Positions 18,592 through 27,440 of a DNA stretch of 64,000 bases are shown here, piece after piece (the stretch's first letter is position 1; each line of letters starts with the position of its first letter). Origin of the DNA: Pseudoalteromonas sp. T1lg75 (GTDB lineage Bacteria > Pseudomonadota > Gammaproteobacteria > Enterobacterales > Alteromonadaceae); contig NZ_PQCD01000005.1 of the NCBI RefSeq assembly GCF_002964705.1, positions 62,001 to 126,000 on the forward strand, given 5' to 3'. The translations under genes and the position numbers were made by a program. The notes beneath the pieces are model-generated. The model made no database searches, was not told where the DNA came from, and saw nothing but the letters and a program-made list of their open reading frames with translations.

Positions 18592-19362
18592 ATGACCAAA
18601 CGTAACACTCAACAGCGCCGCCACACCATACTTAACCAAGTTAATGAGCTGGGTGAAGTGTCGGTTGAAGCCTTGGCGGAGCAGTTACATACCTCAGAAG
18701 TTACGATTCGAAAGGACTTAGCCTCGTTAGAGCAAAGCGGTCTGCTATTGCGCCGTTATGGTGGCGCCATCGCGCTGCCGAAAGAAATCGTCGCCGGCAG
18801 CGAGTCGCAAGACTCGGCCCGTAAGCGTGCCATCGCTAAGGCGGCGGCGCAGCTGATTAAAGATCACCACCGCATTATTATCGATAGCGGTCGCACCACG
18901 GCGGCGATGATCCCCGAGCTGGCTTCTAAACGCGGCCTGGTGGTGATGACCAATGCCATCAATGTGGCCAGCCGGTTACTGGCGTTGGAGAATGAGCCCA
19001 CCCTGCTGATGACGGGTGGTACCTGGGACCCGCATTCGGAATCCTTTCAGGGCCAGGTGGCCGAGCAGGTACTGCGCTCTTACGATTTCGATACCCTGTT
19101 TATAGGCGCCGATGGTATCGATGTTTCCCGTGGAACCACCACATTCAATGAGCTGATCGGTTTAAGCCAGGTGATGGCCGAGGCCGCTCGCGACGTGGTG
19201 GTGCTGGTGGAGTCGGAAAAAATCGGTCGCCGTATCCCGAATTTAGAACTGCCTTGGCAACAGGTCAGCACCCTGATCACCGACAGCAACCTGGCGCCCG
19301 AGTTGCGCCGGGAAATCAGCGCCCATGGCGTGCAGGTGATCTGTGCCGAGGTAAACGAATAA
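18592..19362 (+). CDS. DeoR-family transcriptional regulator upstream of glmS (GlmR-like)
   Basis: 256 residues. N-terminal DeoR helix-turn-helix (about 5-58: RRHTILNQVNELGEVSVEALAEQL, EVTIRKDLASLEQSGLLLRRYGG), then the DeoRC sugar-phosphate sensor fold (about 75-235) with the conserved DSGRTTAAMIPEL and FIGADGID. DeoR proteins of this kind respond to phosphosugars. Lying 55 bp upstream of glmS, it probably adjusts glucosamine-6-phosphate synthesis, as GlmR does in pseudomonads. No clear Shine-Dalgarno sequence precedes the ATG. Confidence 0.9.
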   Translation: MTKRNTQQRRHTILNQVNELGEVSVEALAEQLHTSEVTIRKDLASLEQSGLLLRRYGGAIALPKEIVAGSESQDSARKRAIAKAAAQLIKDHHRIIIDSGRTTAAMIPELASKRGLVVMTNAINVASRLLALENEPTLLMTGGTWDPHSESFQGQVAEQVLRSYDFDTLFIGADGIDVSRGTTTFNELIGLSQVMAEAARDVVVLVESEKIGRRIPNLELPWQQVSTLITDSNLAPELRREISAHGVQVICAEVNE

Positions 19363-19383
19363 GCCCGATCGACAACATCGGGC
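19363..19383 (+). repeat. Hairpin between the DeoR gene and glmS
   Basis: GCCCGAT-n7-ATCGGGC forms a perfect 7-bp stem just after the regulator's stop codon. It is followed by AAAAAG, not T residues, so it is not a normal terminator. A role in processing the glmS leader is possible. Confidence 0.5.
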
Positions 19384-19417
19384 AAAAAGATAACACATAC
19401 GTGCAAATGGAGAATTT

Positions 19418-21238
19418 ATGTGTGGAATAGTTGGTGCCGTTGCAGAGCGCCCAGTAAACAAGATTTTAGTTGAAGGTTTAAAGCGCCTTGAATACCGTGG
19501 CTATGACTCGGCCGGTGTGGCCTTGTTGCAAGGCAGTACCCTAAACAGCGTTAAAGCCGTGGGCAAGGTTGCCATGCTTGAGAGCGCCTTAAACGATGCC
19601 GGTGTATCCGGCACTACCGGTATCGCTCATACTCGTTGGGCCACCCACGGTGGTGTAACCGAAGCCAATGCGCACCCGCATTTGTCGAACAATGAACTGG
19701 CTTTGGTACACAACGGCATCATTGAAAACCATAGCAGCCTGCGCGAAGCGTTGAAGGGCGATGGTTACACCTTCCTATCGGAAACCGATACCGAGGTCAT
19801 GGTGCACCTGATCCACCAGCTACGCCAGCAACACGATACTTTGTTAAGCGCGGTCCAAGCCGCGGTTAAGCAGCTTGAAGGCGCCTACGGTACCGTGGTA
19901 TTCGACAAGGCCAACGACAATGAAATCATCGTTGCCCGCTCAGGTAGCCCGCTGGTAATTGGTCTGGGTCTGGGCGAGAACTTTATCGCCTCCGATCAGC
20001 TGGCCCTGTTGCCTGTAACTCGTAGCTTTATTTTCCTGGAAGAAGGCGATGTGGCGCGTATTACCCGTGACAGCGTCGAGATTTTCGACCTGAACGGCGA
20101 GCCGGTGGAGCGTGAGGTGGTGGAGTCAAACATCACTCAGGACGCCTCGGGCAAGGGCGAATATCGGCACTACATGCTCAAAGAAATTTACGAACAACCG
20201 ATGGCGGTGCGCAACACCCTGGAAGGCCGTTTACAAGACGACCGCGTAGCCGTTGATGCCTTTGGCGACAGCGCCACGCAAATCTTTAAAGACGTGCAGC
20301 ACGTGCAGATCATCGCCTGTGGTACCTCTTACCACTCGGGCATGGTGGCCCGTTACTGGCTTGAGCAGTTTGCCGGCGTCAGCTGTAATGTCGAGATTGC
20401 TTCCGAGTTCCGTTATCGCGAGTCGTTTGTGCACCCGAACAGCCTGCTGGTAACCATTTCTCAATCTGGTGAAACGGCCGATACCCTGGCCGCCTTGCGC
20501 CTGGCCAAAGAGCAGGGCTACATGGGCTCTATGACTATCTGTAACGTACCTGGCTCGTCATTGGTGCGTGAATCTGACTTGGCCTTTATGACCAAGGCCG
20601 GCGCCGAGATCGGCGTGGCCTCAACCAAGGCCTTCACCACACAACTTGTTGGCTTATTGATGCTAACCGCATCGATTGCCCAGGAAAAGGGCCTAAACCA
20701 GGCGGAAATCGTTAACGCCATTAAGACCTTGCCAAACAAGTTGGAAGAAGCACTCTTGCTTGCCGACGGCATCGAAGCCCTGGCGGAAGAATTCGCCGAC
20801 AAGCATCACTCGCTGTTCCTTGGTCGTGGCTCTCAGTACCCCATCGCCATGGAAGGGGCGCTGAAACTCAAAGAGATCTCTTACATTCACGCCGAAGCCT
20901 ATGCGGCGGGTGAGTTGAAGCACGGCCCATTGGCGTTAATCGATGCGGATATGCCGATCATTGTAGTGGCGCCAAACAACGAGTTGTTGGAGAAGCTGAA
21001 ATCTAACGTGGAAGAAGTGCGCGCTCGTGGCGGCATCATCTATGTGTTCGCGGATAAGGATTCACATTTTGAGTCTGACGACACCATGCGCGTGATCAAC
21101 GTCAATCATGTTGAAAACGTGATTGCCCCTGTGGTCTACACCATCCCATTACAGCTACTGTCTTACTATGTAGCCGTCATTAAGGGCACGGACGTCGACC
21201 AGCCTCGTAACCTGGCCAAGTCGGTTACCGTAGAGTAA
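19418..21238 (+). CDS. glmS: Glutamine--fructose-6-phosphate aminotransferase (isomerising)
   Basis: 606 residues, full length. The N-terminal nucleophile Cys2 follows the initiator Met ([12 protein letters not shown]), and the glutaminase domain runs to about 235. Two SIS isomerase domains follow ([73 protein letters not shown]). The C-terminus is the invariant [11 protein letters not shown]. The enzyme makes glucosamine-6-phosphate, the first step to UDP-GlcNAc for peptidoglycan and LPS. Its last codons form the attTn7 recognition site read by TnsD, and a Tn7-type transposon lies 25 bp after the stop without harming the gene. Confidence 0.98.
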   Translation: MCGIVGAVAERPVNKILVEGLKRLEYRGYDSAGVALLQGSTLNSVKAVGKVAMLESALNDAGVSGTTGIAHTRWATHGGVTEANAHPHLSNNELALVHNGIIENHSSLREALKGDGYTFLSETDTEVMVHLIHQLRQQHDTLLSAVQAAVKQLEGAYGTVVFDKANDNEIIVARSGSPLVIGLGLGENFIASDQLALLPVTRSFIFLEEGDVARITRDSVEIFDLNGEPVEREVVESNITQDASGKGEYRHYMLKEIYEQPMAVRNTLEGRLQDDRVAVDAFGDSATQIFKDVQHVQIIACGTSYHSGMVARYWLEQFAGVSCNVEIASEFRYRESFVHPNSLLVTISQSGETADTLAALRLAKEQGYMGSMTICNVPGSSLVRESDLAFMTKAGAEIGVASTKAFTTQLVGLLMLTASIAQEKGLNQAEIVNAIKTLPNKLEEALLLADGIEALAEEFADKHHSLFLGRGSQYPIAMEGALKLKEISYIHAEAYAAGELKHGPLALIDADMPIIVVAPNNELLEKLKSNVEEVRARGGIIYVFADKDSHFESDDTMRVINVNHVENVIAPVVYTIPLQLLSYYVAVIKGTDVDQPRNLAKSVTVE

Positions 21239-21263
21239 AAAAGGCGCGGAAGCGCTTTTTTTT
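21205..21263 (+). other. attTn7: TnsD target in the glmS 3' end, insertion point and T-rich terminator
   Basis: The 3' end of glmS (codons for the conserved C-terminal residues) is the TnsD recognition site. After the TAA (21236-21238) comes the short hairpin GGCGC-GGAA-GCGC with a T tract (21244-21263). The transposon's terminal TGTGGG starts at 21264, exactly 25 bp past the stop, and leaves this terminator intact. Positions 21259-21263 (TTTTT) match 35720-35724 and are the apparent 5-bp target duplication. Confidence 0.88.
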
Positions 21264-21330
21264 TGTGGGATAGTAATAAAGTATCATACTAAGTATTAAA
21301 GTATCATACTGAGAAATAAAGTTGCATACT
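21264..21330 (+). repeat. Right end: terminal TGTGGG and three abutting TnsB-type sites
   Basis: Three 19-bp sites lie at an exact 20-bp period: AGTAATAAAGTATCATACT (21272-21290), AGTATTAAAGTATCATACT (21292-21310) and AGAAATAAAGTTGCATACT (21312-21330). Tn7 itself has four overlapping sites here. The close packing marks this as the right end. Confidence 0.92.
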
Positions 21331-21331
21331 G

Positions 21332-21381
21332 AAACCGCCGATTCTATGCTCGATTAATGAGCAAAGTCCGGCGGTTTTTTT
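21332..21381 (+). terminator. Hairpin with T run between the right end and tnsA
   Basis: AAACCGCCG (21332-21340) pairs with CGGCGGTTT (21369-21377). An inner stem TGCTC/GAGCA (21346-21362) lies in the loop, and further T residues follow up to the tnsA ATG. It has the shape of a factor-independent terminator. Hairpins at the same place occur in the two relic right ends, which suggests a function such as blocking read-through from glmS or limiting tns expression. Confidence 0.65.
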
Positions 21382-21382
21382 C

Positions 21383-22213
21383 ATGGCGTCACACAATAAG
21401 AGATCTACTGAAGCCTTGTTTGCAAGGTGGATAAAAGAAGGTCGAGGCAGCGGCCAGCATGCTGACTACAAACCCTGGCTGACGGTTAGGGATCTGCCTT
21501 CCCTGGGGCGGGTCCATCGCGTCTTCGGCCACAAATCCAGGCGTACTCACCACCTGTTATCCGATCTCGAACTTTCCGTCTTTCTGCTTCTGGAATGGCA
21601 CAGCGAAATTACCCAGGTCCGCGAGCAGTTTCCCCTTGAAAGAGATGTTACCCGTCAGCTGGCCATTGAGGCCGGAATAAAGCACCCGTGTATAGCGGGA
21701 GTCGATCAGTATATGTCGTCGGACTTTCTGGTGGACTCGGCCGACGAAAAAGAGTCCAGGTTTGTGCTGCAGGCGAAATACCGAGAGGCGCTTAACGATG
21801 TTCGAACGGTGGAAAAGCTGGAACTGGAGCGCCGATATTGGAAGGGGAAGGCCTTGCCCTGGTATCTGGTCACGGAAGCAGATGTGCCAGCCGTGGTGAC
21901 TCAAACCATCAAGTGGCTCTATCAGGCACAGCGGGAGGAAGAAGAGGATGAAGAGCTGACGTTGCAGCAGATCGAGTTCTACGCCCATCACTTCGAAAGG
22001 AACCCGAACAAGACAGTACTCGCTATCTGTAAGGAACTGGATGCAGCCTACAGCTTGCCACTTGGCGAATCGCTTTACGAGGTGAGGCGGTTGTTGGCCA
22101 AGCGCTATTTCACCTTCGATATCTTTATTCCTACCACCAAGCTTAAAGCGAAGGACTTGAAAGCCGGAGATCTGGGATTTATCCGGGAGGTGTATCTTGT
22201 TTCGAATCAATGA
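21383..22213 (+). CDS. tnsA: Transposon endonuclease subunit TnsA
   Basis: 276 residues (Tn7 TnsA has 273). The restriction-endonuclease-like triad falls at the same residue numbers as in Tn7: E63 (HLLSDLEL), D114 (MSSDFLVD) and K132 (LQAKY, with Q130 two before). Other conserved blocks are KEGRG...DYKPWLTV, REQFPL, GIKHP and EKLELERRYW. TnsA cuts the 5' strands at the transposon ends and, with TnsB, gives cut-and-paste movement; its C-terminal half contacts TnsC. The ATG lies directly after the T run of the hairpin and lacks a visible Shine-Dalgarno sequence, so expression may be weak. It overlaps tnsB by 17 bp. Confidence 0.96.
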   Translation: MASHNKRSTEALFARWIKEGRGSGQHADYKPWLTVRDLPSLGRVHRVFGHKSRRTHHLLSDLELSVFLLLEWHSEITQVREQFPLERDVTRQLAIEAGIKHPCIAGVDQYMSSDFLVDSADEKESRFVLQAKYREALNDVRTVEKLELERRYWKGKALPWYLVTEADVPAVVTQTIKWLYQAQREEEEDEELTLQQIEFYAHHFERNPNKTVLAICKELDAAYSLPLGESLYEVRRLLAKRYFTFDIFIPTTKLKAKDLKAGDLGFIREVYLVSNQ

Positions 22214-24275
22214 GGTGCTACAGATCGGTGAACGCCGTTACCGTGTGCTTCAACTGCTCGGCGAGCATCTGGTCTGGATTGACATAGACGATGATTCGGC
22301 CTTTCCCGAGATCACGTCGGTCGGTGAGCTGGTAGAAGCCATAGAGCTGGAGAATCTGCAGCGTACGGAAGACCCTTACAAGGAGCTTGCCTTTGAATCC
22401 CCGCAGGAGGGCAGTATTGCCAGAACCAAACGGGATAGTAACTATGCTCTGATCAAGCCTTTGCTTGAGCTGCCCGATTTTTTTGAGCCGAAAAGCCGGG
22501 GCAAAGTGATCAACAGCATTCTTGCCGAAAAAGGCTCTACCAAGCAAACGCTGTACCGGCTAGCCCGGCGATACTGGCAGCGGGGACAGATGCCGAATGC
22601 TCTGTTGCCTGACTACAAGCACTCGGGGGGCAAGGGTAAGCGACGGATTGCCAAAGACAAGAAACTGGGGCGTCCTCGCAGAGACATGCCGGGGGTCGGA
22701 GCCAAAGTTGATGAGTTTACTGAACGCTTGTTCCGTATGGCCATAGACAGATACCTGCTGAAGGATAAGGGACACTCTTTTCCCTATGCTTATCGCCGCT
22801 TTCAGACCTTGTATCGCAACTATTTTCCGGATGTTCCGGAAGAAGAGTTGCCCAGCAATTGGCAGATGATGCACTTCTACAAACGCGAATATTGCCAGAC
22901 GGAAACGCTTAGCAAGCGCGTGTCGAACATTGAGTACAACAAGGACATCAGGCCTTTGCACGGTACGGCGAATACCCAGGTGCTTGGGCCTGGATCCCGC
23001 TACGAAATCGACGCCACCATTGCCGATATTTATGTGGTTTCTGATAGCGAACGGGGAAACATCGTTGGACGGCCCGTGGTCTATATGGTGATTGACGTAT
23101 TCAGCCGTATGGTGGCCGGCTTCTACATCGGATTCGAGGCCCCTTCCTATGTAGCTGCCATGCAAGCCCTGTATATGGCAGTGACTGATAAAACGAGCCA
23201 TTGCAGGAATCTGGAGTTCGATATTACTCTGGAGGACTGGCCGTGTGTGGGACTTCCGGATGCCATCCTAGCAGACAGAGGTGAACTGCTGGGGCATCAG
23301 ATAGAAAGCCTGGAAAGCAATTTTACGGTCAGAATAGAAAATACGCCGCCTTACCGGGGCGACGCCAAAGGTATAGTGGAGCGAAATTTCAAGGCGATAC
23401 AGGCGTCTTTCGGTCCTTTCGTTCCCGGTTTTGTATCCGGCACCAAGGTAAAAAAGCGAGGCGGAAAGGATTACCGGCTGGATGCCAAGCTGACAGTAAG
23501 GGAGTTCGCTCAGATTATCTTGTCGTCCGTGCTCTGCCACAACCAATACGCCGTCTTGGAGGAGTACGACCGGGACGCTGACATGCCTGCGGATTTGCCC
23601 TCCACCCCTATTCACCTGTGGAACTGGGGCTTGCAGCACAGAACCGGACGTTTGCATCAGGTTGATCCGGATGCCCTGCGTGTGGCCCTGTTACCGCGAC
23701 AAAGGGCTACCATCTCGGATAAAGGGGCCTGTATGTTCGGTATCTATTACACCTCATCGGAGCTGTTGCAGCAGGGCTGGTTGCACCGGGGCAGGGGTGT
23801 TAAACGGCCTGCGAGTATTGAAGCTGCCTACGATCCTATGGTGGCCGATCAAATCTATCTTTTCCCGGAAAAGGGCAGCATCAAGTACTGGACTTGCAAC
23901 CTGGCTGATATATCCCGGGAGTTTCGGGGCGCTTCGTTCTGGGATGTCTGGCAGATCAGAGACGAACAGAAGAAAACGATGGCCAAGGCCAAAGTGCTTT
24001 CGGGGTCTAAAAAGCGACAGCACGAGGAATTTGTCATCGACAAAATCGCTCATGCTGAAAAGGCGGCACCTGATACATCCGGCATCTCCAATGCTCAGCG
24101 GATCAGGGACATTAACGAAAATAAACGCAAGGAAAAGGAGAGGGAGCGGGCCGAGAAGGCGTATCGCTCAGATACGGATAAAAACCAGCCTTCAGGAAAG
24201 GTTATTCATATTTCCGAATCCGAACCGGATCTGGATTATCCGGATTACATCGACGAATTGTTTGAGGACGACTGA
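22197..24275 (+). CDS. tnsB: Transposase TnsB (DDE family)
   Basis: 692 residues (Tn7 TnsB has 702). N-terminal DNA-binding helices that recognise the end repeats are followed by the retroviral-integrase-like core with D272 (YEIDATIADIY), D360 (ILADRGELLG) and E395 (KGIVERNFK), each one residue from the Tn7 positions D273/D361/E396. A beta-barrel and a charged C-terminal tail (about 560-692) for TnsC contact follow. It joins the 3' ends to target DNA. Translation starts at TTG 22197 behind GGGAGG, inside the end of tnsA; no ATG in frame fits. The stop overlaps the tnsC start. Confidence 0.96.
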   Translation: MFRINEVLQIGERRYRVLQLLGEHLVWIDIDDDSAFPEITSVGELVEAIELENLQRTEDPYKELAFESPQEGSIARTKRDSNYALIKPLLELPDFFEPKSRGKVINSILAEKGSTKQTLYRLARRYWQRGQMPNALLPDYKHSGGKGKRRIAKDKKLGRPRRDMPGVGAKVDEFTERLFRMAIDRYLLKDKGHSFPYAYRRFQTLYRNYFPDVPEEELPSNWQMMHFYKREYCQTETLSKRVSNIEYNKDIRPLHGTANTQVLGPGSRYEIDATIADIYVVSDSERGNIVGRPVVYMVIDVFSRMVAGFYIGFEAPSYVAAMQALYMAVTDKTSHCRNLEFDITLEDWPCVGLPDAILADRGELLGHQIESLESNFTVRIENTPPYRGDAKGIVERNFKAIQASFGPFVPGFVSGTKVKKRGGKDYRLDAKLTVREFAQIILSSVLCHNQYAVLEEYDRDADMPADLPSTPIHLWNWGLQHRTGRLHQVDPDALRVALLPRQRATISDKGACMFGIYYTSSELLQQGWLHRGRGVKRPASIEAAYDPMVADQIYLFPEKGSIKYWTCNLADISREFRGASFWDVWQIRDEQKKTMAKAKVLSGSKKRQHEEFVIDKIAHAEKAAPDTSGISNAQRIRDINENKRKEKERERAEKAYRSDTDKNQPSGKVIHISESEPDLDYPDYIDELFEDD

Positions 24276-25930
24276 TGCCTTTGCCAGAAAACTTTGTTGA
24301 TGCCGTTTACATCGACCCGGGTCTCGATCGTTATCGTGGTAATCCGTTAATCGAGGCCCTTCCGCCCATCATGGATCTGCAGGCTCTTAAGGTTAAGCTG
24401 ACCGGCAAGCTCACATTCAACCCACAGGATTGCTATGAAAAAGGGCATCTTCGTGCCCACCAGATCAGTGCACTGCTTGACGATTTCTTCCAGCCTTTGT
24501 CGATCCATAAGCAGCTGGAAGAGAAAATATCGGTGATGATCCGCGGCGGTTATGTGGGCCGCAACATAGCTGACGGCTCGTTGAATAAGAGGATGCAGGA
24601 AGGCTACCAGCGCATCATGTCCGGTGCTACAAACGACTTTCGCTTCGCTCAATCGAATTCTACCGCCAAAAGTCTGTCGTTGATCGGTTGTTCCGGCAGC
24701 GGTAAGAGCTCGACCATCAACCGGATCCTGGCAACCTACCCGCAGGCCATTTACCACCAAGAATACAATTTTGTTCAACTGACCTATCTGAGAATCGAGT
24801 GTCCGTCTGACGGTTCGCTGAAGAGTCTGTGCCTGAACTTTTTCCGCGAGGTTGATCGTACACTCAGTACCGGCTACGAGGAGAAGTATGCTCGCAAACG
24901 CCACAGCACCGAAGTGCTCTTATCACTGATGGGGCAGGTGGCAACACAGCGGGCGCTGGGTGTTCTGGTCATCGACGAAATACAGCGACTGACGCTGAAG
25001 CGTTCGATCAGCAAGGAAGCCATGCTGGAGTTTTTTGTTGCTCTGGTAAATGTGATCGGTGTTCCCGTGATCATGGTCGGCACGCCCAAGGCCAGATCCA
25101 TATTTGAAATGGAACTGCAGGCCGGCAGGCGCAGCGCCGGATTCGGCTCGTTGTTCTGGGAGCCGGTGCAGCGAGAACCAGGCAGGGTCGATCCCAGGAC
25201 CGGCAAGCCAAGAAAAACCGAATGGCAGGCTTTTACCGACAAGCTCTGGCAATACCAGTGGCTGACTCATCGTGACGAGGTACTGAGCGAAGAAATTCGT
25301 GATTGCTGGTTCGATCTGTCACAGGGCGTGCTCGATATCGTGGTTAAGCTGTTTGTACTGGCACAGATGCGGGCCATATCGACCGGGTTGGAACGAATAA
25401 CCGTTAAACTGCTGCGTACTGTGTATGAGCAGGAACTGAAGCCGGTGCACCCCATGCTGGATGCCCTGCGCAGGGGAGATCCTGAGCTTATCGTCAAATA
25501 TTCTGACCTGCAGTTGCCGGCGATGGACAAACGCCTTCTTGAGCTGAGGAAGCGGATTGACGAACGGCAGGCCGAAAAGGAAATCGAGCCGGCCTTCAGC
25601 GGCAACGATAAGGCACTACGGTTGTATACCATGCTGCAGGCGATGGGCTGTGAATCGGTGCTGCTGCAACCCCTGATCGAAAATGCCTTCAAACAGCATC
25701 CAAATCTTTCCTTGCCGGAATTGAGCAAGATCATACTGGAGTGGTACTCCGAACCCCCCAAGCCCAAGAAGACCCAAATCGAGAAGATGAAACCTGCCAA
25801 CTGGCACACGCTGCCTTCCGAAGATTTAAGGTTCAAATTCTCCCAGGCTGAAAAGGGGCGACTCTACGACGACTTGATGTACGGCAAAGAGCTGTTTGAT
25901 GTGCCGAGTTGGTTGAAGAAAGTAGGGTGA
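24275..25930 (+). CDS. tnsC: AAA+ regulator TnsC
   Basis: 551 residues (Tn7 TnsC has 555). Walker A at 138-145 (GCSGSGKS), Walker B at about 230-235 (VLVIDEIQRL), sensor motif (VIMVGTPKARS). The flanking N- and C-terminal arms contact TnsD and TnsA/B. TnsC assembles as an ATP-bound ring or filament on target DNA, links the target selectors TnsD and TnsE to the transposase and mediates target immunity. Its ATG shares the A of the tnsB TGA stop. tnsD starts one base after its stop. Confidence 0.96.
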   Translation: MPLPENFVDAVYIDPGLDRYRGNPLIEALPPIMDLQALKVKLTGKLTFNPQDCYEKGHLRAHQISALLDDFFQPLSIHKQLEEKISVMIRGGYVGRNIADGSLNKRMQEGYQRIMSGATNDFRFAQSNSTAKSLSLIGCSGSGKSSTINRILATYPQAIYHQEYNFVQLTYLRIECPSDGSLKSLCLNFFREVDRTLSTGYEEKYARKRHSTEVLLSLMGQVATQRALGVLVIDEIQRLTLKRSISKEAMLEFFVALVNVIGVPVIMVGTPKARSIFEMELQAGRRSAGFGSLFWEPVQREPGRVDPRTGKPRKTEWQAFTDKLWQYQWLTHRDEVLSEEIRDCWFDLSQGVLDIVVKLFVLAQMRAISTGLERITVKLLRTVYEQELKPVHPMLDALRRGDPELIVKYSDLQLPAMDKRLLELRKRIDERQAEKEIEPAFSGNDKALRLYTMLQAMGCESVLLQPLIENAFKQHPNLSLPELSKIILEWYSEPPKPKKTQIEKMKPANWHTLPSEDLRFKFSQAEKGRLYDDLMYGKELFDVPSWLKKVG

Positions 25931-25931
25931 C

Positions 25932-27440
25932 ATGCTGGGTTTCCCTCTGCCTTATTGCGACGAGCTTTTGTACAGCACCATCGCGAGGTACGGGATACAC
26001 AGCGGCATAGTGTCGCCAAAAGAATTGCTGCAGGAAGTGTTTGGCGATACCAAGATTATTGCGACTCCTGATTTACCCGGTCATCTGACACGCATAGCAG
26101 ACCTCTATCCTGAAGTGGTTGGAATCACGCCGGGCGACCTGCTTTATGAACATACCCTCTTTCCCCTTTACGCCCCATTTATCGGTGAAGAACGGCGCAG
26201 GTGCCTGACCCGTGAGCTCATGGCAAACAGAAAAAGTACGGTCCATCTCACGGCTGGAGTTGCGGCTTCTCGGATCAAACAACCTGCATTTCTCAGATAC
26301 TGCTCAGGTTGCATAAAAGAACAGATCAACCTGTATGGGGAATGCTACTGGCGGAGAGACTGGCAGGTAGCCGGGGCTGAGAGTTGTCCGGTTCACGGTT
26401 TATTGGTCGAATCTGATATTCGTCGTCACGATATGCACAGGCATCTTTTCCAGGCCGCCAGTGAGAGTGCTTGCCCAGCGGTCGTACAGCAGCCCGGAAG
26501 CTGGCAAAGTGACCTGATGCTCAACAGCATAAGAGAATTGCTGAATCTTGGGAGCGTAGCTGTACCTGAGCTCTGCCAGTGGACCCAGTGGTATCGAAAC
26601 CTGGCGGCTGATAACCATCTAAACAGAGGCACCCAAGTCCACCACGATTTGGTTGCTAACAGGATCGTCGAGTTCTGGGGAGAAAAGTGGCTTGGCCAGT
26701 ACAGACTGTTGCCGAAGAGCGGTGAACCCTGCTGGTTGCGCAATATGTTCCGAAAGCACCGTAAGGCGTGCAGCTATCTCGAGCATTTGGTTGTACTCCA
26801 TGCCTTATTGGAGCCAGGCTGGAAGCTGGCTGATGTCCTTCGAGTCGTTGTTGGGTTTAATCCGGCTGCAAAGGCTGTTAACGGGGTGTTGAAGGGGACG
26901 GATAAGGCCCAACTGAACGAATACCGAAACAAATGGCTGGCTGCAGTCGCACAGCATGGCACCAAGCATGCCCGCAGTCATGGATACGGGAGTATCTATG
27001 CCTGGCTCTACCGACGTGACAGAGACTGGTTAATGAAGACCAACGAAGCTCACAGAAAGCCGGAATATGAGCATCTGCCCAAGGTCAGTTGGGCTCAGCG
27101 GGACAGGCGAGCGGTCAGGAGGCTGATAGATCTTCGAGAGCAGAGCGAGGTGCAACTGGAAGCTCCCAGGCGATCGATGAACTGGTATTTAAATCAATTA
27201 GAGCACAAGGCAAGCGTTGAGAAACACCTGGATTTGCTACCTTTGTGTAGTTTGTTTTTTGCTCGGTACTGTGAAAGTATATTCGAATATCAAATAAGAA
27301 GAATCACCTGCACCGTCATACACATAACACGGGACGACGAGCCACTGAAACGCTGGCAGGTGCTGAGGGGAGCTGGCTTGAGCGAGCAGCGACTGACCGA
27401 CCTGGCCCGTAGATTTCTTGAGGAGGTACTCGAAATTTGA
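25932..27440 (+). CDS. tnsD: Target selector TnsD (TniQ family, attTn7-specific)
   Basis: 502 residues (Tn7 TnsD has 508). It begins with the TniQ signature (FPLPYCDELLYSTIARYGIHSG). A CCCH zinc finger is formed by C124, C127, C152 and H155 (YCSGC ... ESCPVHG), the positions I recall for Tn7 TnsD. The long C-terminal part (DNA recognition helices, RYCESIFEYQIRRIT) reads the end of glmS. The observed insertion 25 bp past glmS is what such a protein would direct. It ends in a stop that overlaps tnsE and carries an AGGAGGT for tnsE in its last codons. Confidence 0.95.
   Translation: MLGFPLPYCDELLYSTIARYGIHSGIVSPKELLQEVFGDTKIIATPDLPGHLTRIADLYPEVVGITPGDLLYEHTLFPLYAPFIGEERRRCLTRELMANRKSTVHLTAGVAASRIKQPAFLRYCSGCIKEQINLYGECYWRRDWQVAGAESCPVHGLLVESDIRRHDMHRHLFQAASESACPAVVQQPGSWQSDLMLNSIRELLNLGSVAVPELCQWTQWYRNLAADNHLNRGTQVHHDLVANRIVEFWGEKWLGQYRLLPKSGEPCWLRNMFRKHRKACSYLEHLVVLHALLEPGWKLADVLRVVVGFNPAAKAVNGVLKGTDKAQLNEYRNKWLAAVAQHGTKHARSHGYGSIYAWLYRRDRDWLMKTNEAHRKPEYEHLPKVSWAQRDRRAVRRLIDLREQSEVQLEAPRRSMNWYLNQLEHKASVEKHLDLLPLCSLFFARYCESIFEYQIRRITCTVIHITRDDEPLKRWQVLRGAGLSEQRLTDLARRFLEEVLEI

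Noticed and set aside
22560..23201. Long minus-strand open frames inside tnsB and other large genes
   Set aside because: They are antisense to genes with complete catalytic motifs and have no recognisable protein features or ribosome-binding sites.
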